From Ewingella allii (lineage in GTDB: Bacteria; Pseudomonadota; Gammaproteobacteria; Enterobacterales; Enterobacteriaceae), in contig NZ_JAWUDN010000002.1 in assembly GCF_044430645.1 (NCBI RefSeq), positions 381,080-445,079 of the forward strand: a stretch of 64,000 nt of DNA, given 5' to 3'. Both the position numbers and the translations under genes were made by a program. Shown piece after piece: positions 32,549-42,217 of this stretch (within the stretch, counting starts at the first letter, position 1; every line of letters starts with the position of its first letter). The notes below the pieces were generated by a model, which searched no databases, was not told where the DNA came from, and saw nothing but the letters and a program-made list of their open reading frames with translations.

Positions 32549-34692
32549 GTCTTACCGAGGCAGACACCAGCAGCCCGGACTATCACGCTCTGAACGCGAT
32601 GTTGAATCTGTTCGATGCCGAAGGCCGTATCCAATTCGACAAAGACAGGCTTGCGGCGCGCCAGTACTTCCTGCAGCACGTGAATCAAAACACGGTGTTT
32701 TTCCACAATTTGGCGGAAAAGCTGCGTTATCTGGTGGAAGAAGGTTATTACGAAGCGCAGGTGCTGGATCAGTACGCCTTCGAAGACATTAAGCGTTTGT
32801 TTAAACAGGCTTATGCCAAAAAATTCCGCTTCCAGACCTTTCTGGGGGCCTTCAAGTATTACACCAGCTACACGCTGAAAACCTTCGACGGCAAACGCTA
32901 TCTTGAGCGTTACGAAGACCGCGTGTGCATGGTGGCGCTGACGCTGGCTCAGGGCGATGTCGCCCTCGCCGGGCACTTTGTGGATGAGATCATCTCTGGC
33001 CGCTTCCAGCCTGCCACGCCCACTTTCCTCAACTGCGGCAAAAAGCAGCGCGGCGAGCTGGTCTCCTGCTTCCTGCTGCGCATTGAAGACAACATGGAGT
33101 CGATTGGTCGCTCGGTGAACTCGGCGCTGCAACTGTCCAAACGCGGCGGCGGCGTGGCCTTTATGCTGACCAACATCCGTGAAGTCGGCGCGCCGATTAA
33201 ACGCATTGAGAACCAGTCATCCGGCGTCATTCCTATTATGAAGATGCTGGAAGACGCCTTCTCCTACGCCAACCAGCTCGGCGCGCGTCAGGGCGCGGGC
33301 GCGGTGTATCTCAACGCGCACCACCCGGACATCCTGCGTTTCCTTGATACTAAGCGCGAAAACGCCGATGAGAAGATCCGCATCAAAACCCTCTCTCTTG
33401 GCGTAGTGATCCCGGATATCACCTTTGAGCTGGCGAAGAACAATGAAGATATGTACCTGTTCTCGCCGTATCACGTGGAGAAGGTCTACGGCGTGCCAAT
33501 GTCTGAAATCAGCATCACGGAGAAATACCGTGAAATGGTTAACGACAAGCGCATCCATAAAACCAAGATCAACGCCCGCGAGTTCTTCCAGATTCTGGCA
33601 GAGATTCAGTTTGAATCCGGTTATCCGTACATGATGTTTGAAGACACGGTGAACCGCGCGAACCCGATCAAGGGTCGCATCAACATGAGTAACCTCTGCT
33701 CGGAGATTTTGCAGGTCAACACGCCGACCGTTTATGGCGAAGACCTCTCTTATCAGCAGGTGGGGAAAGATATCTCCTGTAACCTCGGCTCGCTAAATAT
33801 CGCCTCGGCGATGGACTCGCCGGACTTCGGCAACACGGTAGAAATGGCTATCCGCGCGCTGACGGCGGTCTCCGACATGAGCAACATCCGCTCGGTGCCT
33901 TCTATCGATCAGGGTAATCAGGACTCCCACGCCATCGGCCTTGGGCAGATGAACCTGCACGGCTATCTGTGCCGCGAACGCATTTACTATGGTTCAGAAG
34001 CCGGTTTGGACTTCACCAATATCTATTTCTACAGCGTGGCTTATCACGCCGTGCGCGCCTCCAACCAGCTGGCGATTGAGCGCAACCAGCGTTTCAAAGG
34101 CTTTGAGGATTCGACCTACGCCAGCGGCAGCTACTTCGACAAATATGTCGATGAAGCCCAGGCCGACAAGTGGCAGCCGAAAACCGAGCGCGTGCGCGAG
34201 CTGTTTAGCGAGGCGGGAATTCACATCCCAACGACCCAAGACTGGGCAGCGCTGAAGGCCTCGGTGATGCAGCACGGACTGTACAACCAGAACTTACAGG
34301 CGGTGCCGCCGACCGGATCTATTTCTTACATCAATAACTCGACCTCAAGCATTCACCCGATTGTTTCACGGGTGGAGATCCGCAAAGAGGGCAAGATTGG
34401 CCGCGTCTACTATCCGGCGGCGTTCATGACCAATGACAACCTTGATTACTATCAGGATGCCTATGAGATTGGGCCGGAAAAGATCATCGATACCTATGCC
34501 GAAGCCACGCAGCATGTGGATCAGGGGCTGTCGCTAACGCTGTTCTTCCGCGACACCGCCACCACGCGCGACATCAACAAAGCGCAGATTTACGCCTGGC
34601 GCAAAGGCATCAAAACTATCTATTACATCCGTCTACGCCAGATGGCGCTGGCCGGGACTGAAGTTCAGGGTTGCGTGTCTTGCACACTGTGA
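32530..34692 (+). CDS. nrdE: Class Ib ribonucleotide reductase alpha subunit NrdE
   Basis: Catalytic subunit reducing ribonucleoside diphosphates. The TTG start at 32530 gives MATTEMSL, matching the E. coli MATT start, with GGGAG about ten bases upstream; an ATG at 32545 has no ribosome site. 720 residues. Active-site blocks include CFLLRIEDNMESIGRSVNSA, NMSNLCSEI and the C-terminal redox pair GCVSCTL. Lacks the long N-terminal ATP cone of class Ia, as expected. Confidence 0.96.
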   Translation: MATTEMSLTEADTSSPDYHALNAMLNLFDAEGRIQFDKDRLAARQYFLQHVNQNTVFFHNLAEKLRYLVEEGYYEAQVLDQYAFEDIKRLFKQAYAKKFRFQTFLGAFKYYTSYTLKTFDGKRYLERYEDRVCMVALTLAQGDVALAGHFVDEIISGRFQPATPTFLNCGKKQRGELVSCFLLRIEDNMESIGRSVNSALQLSKRGGGVAFMLTNIREVGAPIKRIENQSSGVIPIMKMLEDAFSYANQLGARQGAGAVYLNAHHPDILRFLDTKRENADEKIRIKTLSLGVVIPDITFELAKNNEDMYLFSPYHVEKVYGVPMSEISITEKYREMVNDKRIHKTKINAREFFQILAEIQFESGYPYMMFEDTVNRANPIKGRINMSNLCSEILQVNTPTVYGEDLSYQQVGKDISCNLGSLNIASAMDSPDFGNTVEMAIRALTAVSDMSNIRSVPSIDQGNQDSHAIGLGQMNLHGYLCRERIYYGSEAGLDFTNIYFYSVAYHAVRASNQLAIERNQRFKGFEDSTYASGSYFDKYVDEAQADKWQPKTERVRELFSEAGIHIPTTQDWAALKASVMQHGLYNQNLQAVPPTGSISYINNSTSSIHPIVSRVEIRKEGKIGRVYYPAAFMTNDNLDYYQDAYEIGPEKIIDTYAEATQHVDQGLSLTLFFRDTATTRDINKAQIYAWRKGIKTIYYIRLRQMALAGTEVQGCVSCTL

Positions 34693-34712
34693 TCGATTGA
34701 AAGGACTTAAAA

Positions 34713-35696
34713 ATGAGCGCAGTAAAACAATTATTAGTTCCGCAGCCAATCAGCAAAGCCATCAACTGGAACAAGATTCAGGATGATAAAGATTTGGAGG
34801 TGTGGAACCGCCTGACCTCCAACTTCTGGCTGCCGGAGAAGGTGCCGCTGTCCAATGACATTCCCTCTTGGGCCACGCTGAGTCCAAAAGAGAAGCAGCT
34901 GACTATCCGCGTATTTACCGGCCTGACGCTGCTCGACACCGTGCAAAACGTGGTGGGCGCGCCGACCTTGATGAAAGACGCGGTCACGCCACACGAAGAG
35001 GCGGTGTACTCGAATATCTGCTTTATGGAGGCGGTACACGCCCGCTCGTACAGCTCGATTTTCTCCACGCTGTGCGCCACCTCGGACGTAGACGAAGCTT
35101 ATCGCTGGAGCGAAGAGAACGTCGCGCTGCAAAACAAGGCGGCGATCATTCTCTCCTATTATGGCGGGCAAGATCCGCTGATGAAGAAAGTCGCCAGCGT
35201 GTTCCTCGAATCTTTCCTGTTCTACTCCGGCTTCTATCTGCCGATGTACTGGTCCAGCCGCGCCAAGCTGACCAACACCGCCGATCTGATCCGCCTGATC
35301 ATTCGCGATGAGGCCGTGCACGGCTATTACATTGGTTATAAGTTCCAGAAGGCCTTGGCTTTGGAAAGCGAAGAGCGCCAGCGGCAGATCAAAGCACAGG
35401 CGTTTGATCTGATTCAGGATCTGTACGACAACGAAATTCGCTATACCGAAGAGTTATATGACGACGTGGGCTGGAGCGAGGACGTGAAGAAGTTCCTGCA
35501 CTACAACGCCAATAAGGCGCTGATGAACCTGGGTTATGAGGCTCTGTTCCCGGCCAGCATGGCGGATGTCAACCCGGCCATCTTGTCAGCCCTGTCGCCA
35601 AACGCCGATGAAAACCACGACTTCTTCTCCGGCTCCGGCTCGTCCTACGTGATTGGCACGGCGGTGAATACCGAAGACGAAGACTGGGACTTCTAA
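34713..35696 (+). CDS. nrdF: Class Ib ribonucleotide reductase beta subunit NrdF
   Basis: Radical-generating subunit with a dimetal site. Metal-ligand helices are visible as EEAVYSNICFMEAVHARSYS, FLESFLFYSGFY and RDEAVHGYYIGY. 327 residues. The acidic C-terminus TEDEDWDF is the peptide that docks to NrdE. Last gene of the operon; its final 4 bases overlap the convergent kinase gene. Confidence 0.96.
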   Translation: MSAVKQLLVPQPISKAINWNKIQDDKDLEVWNRLTSNFWLPEKVPLSNDIPSWATLSPKEKQLTIRVFTGLTLLDTVQNVVGAPTLMKDAVTPHEEAVYSNICFMEAVHARSYSSIFSTLCATSDVDEAYRWSEENVALQNKAAIILSYYGGQDPLMKKVASVFLESFLFYSGFYLPMYWSSRAKLTNTADLIRLIIRDEAVHGYYIGYKFQKALALESEERQRQIKAQAFDLIQDLYDNEIRYTEELYDDVGWSEDVKKFLHYNANKALMNLGYEALFPASMADVNPAILSALSPNADENHDFFSGSGSSYVIGTAVNTEDEDWDF

Positions 35697-37333
35697 CGCC
35701 GCAGTCTTAGCACCAGCAGCACCAACCCCGCGATACACACCGTTGTTCCCAGCAGTGGGAACAACGGAATTCCCCACAGATTGACGGTCGAATTCATCAA
35801 ATAGGGCGCGATGCCCAGCGCAAAGGCGGCGGTGACGATGGCTATCGCCAGCGTAATGGCCGCGCGTTCCAGCGAACGGCTCAGTTCACTGAGGTTTTTG
35901 ATCTCCACCCCGGCGTGCAGCCTGCCGCTTTTCAGCCGCTGGGTGATCAGCCGCAGGGTTTGCGGCAGCTCCTCGCTGGCCTCCACGGCTTCAATCCCCA
36001 AATTCACCAGACGCTGGCGCGTCGCCTCCGGCGAGAAGCGCTGCAGCATCATTTTTTCCAGCATCGGGCGCAGCGTGGCGACAATATCAAACTGCGGATC
36101 CAGCCGGTGCAGCACGCCGTCGGCGGTGATCAGCGCCTTAAACAGCAGCACCAGATCGGACGGCAGGATCAACTGATGCTCGCGGGCCATCAGCAGGAAA
36201 TCGGTTAACGCGCCGCCGAGGGTCATCGGGGCAGAAAGCTGCCGGTCAAAGAAGTTCTGCGCCGCCAGCTCTAGGTCCATCAAATCCACCGCGTCGGTGT
36301 CGGTCCAGGCCACCAGCGTGTTGACGATCCCCGCCGTGTCGCGCTCCACCAGCGCGTGCAGCAACAGCAGCAGCTGATTGCGCCGCCGCTCGGAGAGGCT
36401 ACCCACCATGCCGAAATCGATAAAACCGACTTTATCCCCCGCCAGCGCCATCAGGTTACCCGGATGGGGATCAGCATGGTAGAGGCGTAGATCCAGCACC
36501 ATTTTCATAAAGGCAATGGCTCCGCGCCGCGCCAGCAGCGGGCGATCAAAGCCTGCGGCGATCAAATCGGCCGGATTAGAGGGCGAGACGCCGGGCAAAT
36601 ATTGCTGCACCAGCAGGCGGGGCGAAGAGAATTCGCTGTAGATCTTGGGAATGACGATCTCCGGCTGATCGCGAAAATAGTCGCCGATCTGCCGACAGTT
36701 GTAGCCTTCGTGGCTGAGATCTAATTCGTGGTTGAGCGCAATTTCCAGCGTTCTGACAATCTGCTGCGGGCGAAAGCGCGCCATCATCGGGCTTTGCTCG
36801 GCGGCGGTATCCGCCAGATAGGCCAGCAGGCGCAGGTCGGCCTGAATGGTTTTCTCCAGCTCAGGCCGCAGAACTTTAACCACCACCTCTTCGCCGCTGT
36901 GCAGCCGGGCGCGGTAGATTTGCGCCATGGAGGCCGCCGCCAAAGGTTCTAAATCAAACTGGGCGAAAACCTGCTGCGGGTCGCCGCCTAAGTCGCGACT
37001 CACCTGATCGCGAATAGCTTCCCACGGCAGAAACTGCGCCTGACTGTGCAACTTATCCAGCTCATCAATCCAACGCTGGTCGAGCAGGTCGGAGCGCGTC
37101 GCCAGTATCTGGCCGAACTTCACAAAGGTCGGTCCGAGGGCCTCCAGCGCGGCGCGCAGCCTCTGCGGCATAGTCTGGATATCAGCCTCATCATTGGCGG
37201 CCAGGCGCGATTTCACCAACCCGCCTAGCCCTACGATGGCGAGCAAATCCTGCAAACCGTAGCGGATCAGCACCTCGGTGATCTGCTTGAGTCTGGCGCG
37301 GTCGCGCACCGTCACGTACATCATTTTCAACAT
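35693..37333 (-). CDS. ABC1/AarF/UbiB-like protein kinase family protein
   Basis: 546 residues. Atypical kinase motifs: family-specific FVKFGQILATR (KxGQ), Ala-rich loop LAAASMAQIYRA, VVVKVLRPE (catalytic Lys), HADPHPGNL and FIDFGM. Two hydrophobic helices close the C-terminus (about residues 490-545), giving a membrane anchor. UbiB acts in ubiquinone biosynthesis, but UbiB proper sits with ubiE/ubiJ, so this is probably a paralogue. Ribosome site GGAG before the ATG. Confidence 0.85.
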   Translation of the reverse strand: MLKMMYVTVRDRARLKQITEVLIRYGLQDLLAIVGLGGLVKSRLAANDEADIQTMPQRLRAALEALGPTFVKFGQILATRSDLLDQRWIDELDKLHSQAQFLPWEAIRDQVSRDLGGDPQQVFAQFDLEPLAAASMAQIYRARLHSGEEVVVKVLRPELEKTIQADLRLLAYLADTAAEQSPMMARFRPQQIVRTLEIALNHELDLSHEGYNCRQIGDYFRDQPEIVIPKIYSEFSSPRLLVQQYLPGVSPSNPADLIAAGFDRPLLARRGAIAFMKMVLDLRLYHADPHPGNLMALAGDKVGFIDFGMVGSLSERRRNQLLLLLHALVERDTAGIVNTLVAWTDTDAVDLMDLELAAQNFFDRQLSAPMTLGGALTDFLLMAREHQLILPSDLVLLFKALITADGVLHRLDPQFDIVATLRPMLEKMMLQRFSPEATRQRLVNLGIEAVEASEELPQTLRLITQRLKSGRLHAGVEIKNLSELSRSLERAAITLAIAIVTAAFALGIAPYLMNSTVNLWGIPLFPLLGTTVCIAGLVLLVLRLRR

Positions 37334-37426
37334 ATACAGCTCCGTCCCTGAAGTGTGGTTGCGGCAAATTTCATACTCTCATTGTAGCGCACCGCGTGGC
37401 ATAAACGCCGAAATGCTAAAACGAAA

Positions 37427-37451
37427 AAGGCCCGGTGATTAACCGGGCCTT
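37427..37451 (-). terminator. Terminator of the 2-hydroxycarboxylate transporter gene
   Basis: AAGGCCCGGT / ACCGGGCCTT with a five-base loop. On the minus strand a T-rich tail follows. Confidence 0.82.
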
Positions 37452-37470
37452 GGTGACGCACAAGGAGCAA

Positions 37471-38826
37471 TCAGGCGAAGAATTTCGCCAAGACCAGCAG
37501 GCCAACCGACACGTTGATCGCGCCACCGATGCGGGTGGCAATTTGCGCGAAGGGCATCAGCGCCATGCGATTGCCGGAGGTCAGGATAGCCACGTCGCCG
37601 GTGCCGCCCTGCCCGCTCTGGCAGCAAGAAACAATAGCCACGTCGATAGGGTGCATGCCGATTTTCTTGCCGACAAAATAGCCCGTGCCGACCAGCGCGC
37701 AGACCGTGGTCACAATCACGCACAGGTTCGAAATGGTGAAGGCGTTAACCAGCTCCTGCCAAGGGGTGATAGCCACGCCCACCGCGAACAGCACCGGGTA
37801 AGTCACCGCCGTGCGGAAGAATTTGTACACCGTCATCGACCCTTGTTGAATGGTCGGTGACACGCCGTTCAGCAGTTTGACCACCACCGCCGCGAACAGC
37901 ATGCCGACCGGCGCTGGCAGGCCAATCAGGCGCTGACCCAGCATCCCCACCATGTACAGCAGCACCGCCAGCAGCGCGCCGCAGGCCAGCGCGTTGACGT
38001 CAGGCTTGCCTTTGAACTCTTCCAACCCGTGACCGATCAGGCCATTTTTCGCTGGCATCAGCTGGCCTTCGCCAGTCAGGTGCGGATAGCGTTTACCGAT
38101 TTGGTTCAGCACGCCCGCCAGCACGATAGCGGTCAAACCACCCAGCATCACGATAGGCAGAATGCGGCCCAGCGCCACGCCCTGCTCCATGTGCAGAATG
38201 GTCGCATAACCCATCGACAGCGGGATGGCACCTTCGCCCACGCCACCGGCCATGATCGGCAGAATAAGGAAGAAGAAGGTCTGGAACGGCGGCAGGCCAA
38301 GTGCCATGCCCATCGCCAGCCCCGCCACCATGCCGACGATTTCGCCACACAGCATTGGGATGAAGATCCGCAGGAAGCCCTGAATCAGCACCTGACGGTT
38401 CATGCTCATGATGCTGCCGACAATAATGCAGCAGATGTAGAGATAGAGAATATTGGTGGATTTATAGAATTTGACCGTCGAGTCGACCACCACGTCCGGC
38501 AGCAGGCCGTAGTGCACCAGCGCGGAAGGAATAAAGGTGGCGCAGATTGCCGCCGCGCCCAGCTTGCCGATGATAGGCAGGCGTTTGCCGAACTCACCGC
38601 AGGCAAAGCCGAAGAAGGCCAGCGTCGCCACCATCACCACGATGTCGCTCGGCAGTTTGCCATTCAGGCAGTCGAGCAGAATCAGCACCCCCGCCAGCAA
38701 GAAGAAAGGCAGCGGAATGATCCCTATCTTGTAGTTATCCAAGATATGCCACCAGCGCTCCTTGGCAGAAACGGCCGGGGTTTCCTTCTTTTTCACAACA
38801 ACGTAGGAATCATCAGTGGTGCTCAT
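37471..38826 (-). CDS. 2-hydroxycarboxylate (citrate/malate):Na+ symporter, CitS family
   Basis: 451-residue inner-membrane transporter with about 11 helices. The two family-specific re-entrant GGxG loops are present: AGGVGEGAIPLS and CQSGQGGTGDVAILTS. Start with GAGGAAAG five bases upstream. It diverges from a CitAB-like two-component system, the arrangement of citS-citAB. Citrate lyase, oxaloacetate decarboxylase and malic enzyme genes are absent here, so citrate versus malate cannot be decided. Confidence 0.87.
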   Translation of the reverse strand: MSTTDDSYVVVKKKETPAVSAKERWWHILDNYKIGIIPLPFFLLAGVLILLDCLNGKLPSDIVVMVATLAFFGFACGEFGKRLPIIGKLGAAAICATFIPSALVHYGLLPDVVVDSTVKFYKSTNILYLYICCIIVGSIMSMNRQVLIQGFLRIFIPMLCGEIVGMVAGLAMGMALGLPPFQTFFFLILPIMAGGVGEGAIPLSMGYATILHMEQGVALGRILPIVMLGGLTAIVLAGVLNQIGKRYPHLTGEGQLMPAKNGLIGHGLEEFKGKPDVNALACGALLAVLLYMVGMLGQRLIGLPAPVGMLFAAVVVKLLNGVSPTIQQGSMTVYKFFRTAVTYPVLFAVGVAITPWQELVNAFTISNLCVIVTTVCALVGTGYFVGKKIGMHPIDVAIVSCCQSGQGGTGDVAILTSGNRMALMPFAQIATRIGGAINVSVGLLVLAKFFA

Positions 38827-39138
38827 AATACTTTCCTCATGCTTTAAAACTTCATTAGTAATGAGGATAAAAAATAGCGACCCCGCATCGTTGTGAGGCT
38901 GTTCAAATTAAAATCGCTGATTTAAAGGTTGTAATGGTTTTAATGGCGTTAATGTTACTTAGGCTGCAAAGCTTATCAGCTTTGTAGTAAATCGCGCCTT
39001 TAGCCTTTTTATTATTGTGGCTATTTAGCCCCGTGGCGCGCGGCAGTTGCGTATTTCCTCACAACACCGCGCGATGGGAATGACGCCGCTGAAAACGCCA
39101 TGTTAGGCTTATTCTCTGTTTACTTGGTGGCTGCCAGA
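38827..39138. promoter_or_regulatory. Divergent control region between transporter and sensor kinase genes
   Basis: About 310 AT-rich bases with no gene. Contains a dyad CAAAGCT-TATC-AGCTTTG at 38967-38984, a candidate site for the CitB-like regulator. Assignment is positional only. Confidence 0.4.
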
Positions 39139-40776
39139 ATGCGATTACGATTCACCTTTCAAATAAAGCTCTTTCTCTCACTGGTGGGCTTTTCCTGCGT
39201 GCTTTTGGCGGTACTCGGGCTACTTTTATTCCGCACCGTGGATGAACAACTGCATAAAGATTTGGGTAGCCGCGCCAAAGTGCAGGCGTCGCAAATCGCC
39301 CTGATGCCCGGCCTGGCTGAGCGCGTAGAGGCCGAAGACAGCGCGGGAGTGGCAAAACTGGTCGCGCCGCTGCGGGCGAAAAGCGACGCCAGTTATATCG
39401 TTATTGGCGATGTGCATGCCGACCACCTGTACCATTCGCAGTCGCCGGAACGCCTCGGTAAACCTCTCGTTGGCGGGGATAACGCCGAAGTGCTCGAGGG
39501 GAAAACCATTATTACCGTGCGTCAGGGCGGCATCGGAATCTCTTTACGCAGTAAAGCGCCAATCGTAGACGCCAATAATAAAGTCATCGGCATTGTCTCC
39601 GTCGGATACCTGATTTCTTATATCGATGACGTCACGGTGAAATTGCTGGCGCAGACCGCCCTGTCCGGCATTCTGCTATTAGCCCTGCTGTTTCTTTTCT
39701 CATGGTTATTCAGTAAGAATCTCAAGAAACAGATGTTCTGGCTGGAACCAAAAGAGATTGCACTATTAGTTCGCCAACAGAAGGCGCTGCTGGAAGCCAT
39801 TTATGAAGGGGTGATCGCCATTGATCACCAGCAGCGGATCTTGTCTATCAACCACGCCGCCCGCGAGCTGCTGGACATCCACCAGCCGGAAGACCTGCTG
39901 GTCGGCCAGCACATCCGCGACATTATTCACACCGGCGCGGAGTTCTTCACCGGCGACCGCGAAACGCCCAACAGCCACGATGAGGTGACGCGTTTTAATC
40001 AGCGACAGGTGATCGTCAACCGCGTGCGCATTGAGCTAGGCCCGTCATCGGAGATCGGCTGGGTGGTCAGTTTCCGCGATAAAAACGACATTAACACCCT
40101 CAGCAGCCAGCTCAGTCAGGTGAAACGCTATGCTGACAACCTGCGTATCATGCGCCACGAGCAGCTTAACTGGACGGCGACGCTGGCCGGCCTGTTGCAG
40201 ATGAAACGCTATGACGAGGCAATGGGCTACATTCAGGCGCAGTCCGAAGGGGCACAGGCAGTGCTGGATTTTGTTTCAGAGCGCTTTGCCTCGCCGACGA
40301 TTTGCGGTTTATTGTTAGGGAAATACTCCAGCGCGCGGGAAAAAGGCATTGAACTGACCTTCGACCCCGCCTGCCAGCTTCAGCGTATGCCCGCCGCGTT
40401 GAGCGAGTCGGAGCTGATGTCGATTATCGGCAATCTGATTGATAATGCGGTAGACGCCACGCTTGCCGCGCCGGGGCCGCATCAGCCGGTAGAGTTCTAC
40501 CTCACCGATCGCAATGATGAGTTGCTGATTGAAGTGGCGGATCAGGGCGTGGGGTTGTCGGCGGAGATCCGCCCGCGTATTTTCGAACAAGGCGCAACCA
40601 CCAAGCCACTCTCCTCGGCCGACCAGACCGGTGGCGAGCACGGCATTGGGCTGTACGTGGTCGCCAGCTACGTGCATCAGGCGCAGGGCATGATTGAGAT
40701 TTCGGACAATCAACCACGGGGCACGGTGTTCTCACTGTTTATCCCCAATCCCAAACCGCCGGGCAGCAACAGCTAA
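39139..40776 (+). CDS. CitA/DcuS-type sensor histidine kinase
   Basis: Membrane sensor of the di/tricarboxylate family. N-terminal transmembrane helix (FLSLVGFSCVLLAVLGLLLF), periplasmic PAS/Cache domain with YIVIGDVHADHLYHSQ and HSQSPERLGKP, second helix (LSGILLLALLFLFSWLF), cytoplasmic PAS, H-box MRHEQLNWTATLAGLLQM, then ATPase boxes IGNLIDNAVDA and GEHGIGLYVV. The start at 39139 is chosen by family likeness; ATG at 39100 is the alternative. Likely senses citrate or malate and controls the divergent transporter. Confidence 0.86.
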   Translation: MRLRFTFQIKLFLSLVGFSCVLLAVLGLLLFRTVDEQLHKDLGSRAKVQASQIALMPGLAERVEAEDSAGVAKLVAPLRAKSDASYIVIGDVHADHLYHSQSPERLGKPLVGGDNAEVLEGKTIITVRQGGIGISLRSKAPIVDANNKVIGIVSVGYLISYIDDVTVKLLAQTALSGILLLALLFLFSWLFSKNLKKQMFWLEPKEIALLVRQQKALLEAIYEGVIAIDHQQRILSINHAARELLDIHQPEDLLVGQHIRDIIHTGAEFFTGDRETPNSHDEVTRFNQRQVIVNRVRIELGPSSEIGWVVSFRDKNDINTLSSQLSQVKRYADNLRIMRHEQLNWTATLAGLLQMKRYDEAMGYIQAQSEGAQAVLDFVSERFASPTICGLLLGKYSSAREKGIELTFDPACQLQRMPAALSESELMSIIGNLIDNAVDATLAAPGPHQPVEFYLTDRNDELLIEVADQGVGLSAEIRPRIFEQGATTKPLSSADQTGGEHGIGLYVVASYVHQAQGMIEISDNQPRGTVFSLFIPNPKPPGSNS

Positions 40777-40864
40777 AATTTGACAGACTGGAACAGCGCT
40801 AAGCGCACTATTTTAATAAGAAAATCATGACCTACCCTACTTTATGAGCATGTCAGGAAACACG

Positions 40865-41617
40865 ATGAACAAGAGTAGTTTCAACAACGGGGGCAGTATC
40901 AATAACGGCAGCGCGCTGGACGTGGTGATTGTCGAGGACGAGCCTTATCTGGCCGGGCTGCACCGTGACTTTATTGAGCAAAACTTTAATCTGCGGGTGG
41001 TGAGCATCGCCGCCACGCTGGCACAGGCCAGAACTCAGCTGCAACTTTACCGGCCACGGCTGGTGCTGCTGGACAACTATCTGCCGGACGGTCAGGGCAT
41101 TGAGCTTATCGACAGCGCGCTGCTGAAAAGCCTCGACTGCTCGGTGATTTTCATCACCGCCGCCAGCGACATGAATACCTGTAGTCAGGCGATGCGCTAT
41201 GGCGCGTTTGACTACATCATCAAGCCGGTCTCTTTCCAGCGCCTGCGCAATTCGCTGGAGCGCTTTTTGCAGTTTGTGCATCAGCTGCGCAATGTGAAGG
41301 TGCTCGACCAGCAGGCGCTCGACAGGCTGTATAACCTGCCCGCCACTGACATGCCCGCAGCCCCCGCGACCAAAGGCATTGAGCCAAATACGCTGGAGCT
41401 GGTGCGCCGCGTTTTCATTGCCGAACCGGACCGCAATTGGTCAGTCGATCAGGTGGTGGAACAGGTGGGAATTAGCAAAACCACCGGGCGTCGATATCTA
41501 GAATATTGCGTGGAAATTGGCTTTATCGCGGTGGAAATGCAGTACGGAAATATTGGCCACCCGCGACGGCTCTACCGGCTGATATTCCGCGAGGATCAGG
41601 CCCCCATTCATGACTAA
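40865..41617 (+). CDS. CitB/DcuR-type response regulator
   Basis: Partner of the preceding kinase. Receiver domain with VVIVEDEPYLAGLHRDF, phosphoacceptor Asp in LLLDNYLPDGQGIEL, and Lys in DYIIKPVSF. The C-terminal helix-turn-helix is NWSVDQVVEQVGISKTTGRR. The start at 40865 is preferred because AGGA sits seven bases upstream; ATGs at 40844 and 40850 are in frame. 250 residues. Ends in a strong terminator. Confidence 0.87.
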   Translation: MNKSSFNNGGSINNGSALDVVIVEDEPYLAGLHRDFIEQNFNLRVVSIAATLAQARTQLQLYRPRLVLLDNYLPDGQGIELIDSALLKSLDCSVIFITAASDMNTCSQAMRYGAFDYIIKPVSFQRLRNSLERFLQFVHQLRNVKVLDQQALDRLYNLPATDMPAAPATKGIEPNTLELVRRVFIAEPDRNWSVDQVVEQVGISKTTGRRYLEYCVEIGFIAVEMQYGNIGHPRRLYRLIFREDQAPIHD

Positions 41618-41647
41618 ATTATCCGGCTTCAGGGCCGGATAATTTTT
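41617..41647 (+). terminator. Terminator after the response regulator gene
   Basis: AATTATCCGGC, loop, GCCGGATAATTTTT. Eleven-bp stem that starts at the stop codon. Confidence 0.88.
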
Positions 41648-42217
41648 GCGTCTGACGGACACAACTACGTTACATTTCGACAGATTCTCTTTACAAGTCT
41701 CACCGATTATTCTCAGGCACTCGATTTTTTCTTCATCGGATTTCCAACCCTTCTCACCCTGCGAGTGAAATGACTATTTCGCCTAAAAGTCGATATCACT
41801 TGAAATATCTCAAACTTGCGCTAACAGAATATTATTCTGCACATAAACCATAAAAATAATAAGTCAATTTAACTCAATAAAATCAATAGCATGTCTCAAA
41901 AATAATAATCATTTCAGCGCAATAAAATAGTAAGAAAAACGCGCTTCGCCATTGCATTAATTCATGCCAAAAACGATGGGTATTTGGCGTGAAATAACAA
42001 AATTCACAATGAGGGTTTTGCACCTAATTAGCCGCAGGGGAGTGCGCCGGGGAATATTATTCAGAAAGATTGAGACTTGTCTCAGACTCTCATTGTGGTA
42101 GGGTGTAAACCGTTCGATATTTCCGTACTTTGCGTACTAAGTAGATTCTATAGAGTTCAAACACAACTAGACCCATTTATAGCCGATGGCTATTTCTTTC
42201 CAAGGAATGCACATTGC
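41648..42217 (+). promoter_or_regulatory. proU control region and promoter
   Basis: About 570 non-coding bases, very AT-rich from 41800 to 42000, the kind of curved DNA silenced by H-NS at proU. A promoter is readable: TTGTCT (42077-42082), 16-base spacer, TAGGGT (42099-42104), resembling the TAGGGT -10 of the osmoregulated E. coli proU promoter. The -35 overlaps a perfect 14-bp dyad TGAGAC-TT-GTCTCA (42071-42084). The leader is about 105 bases. Confidence 0.68.
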
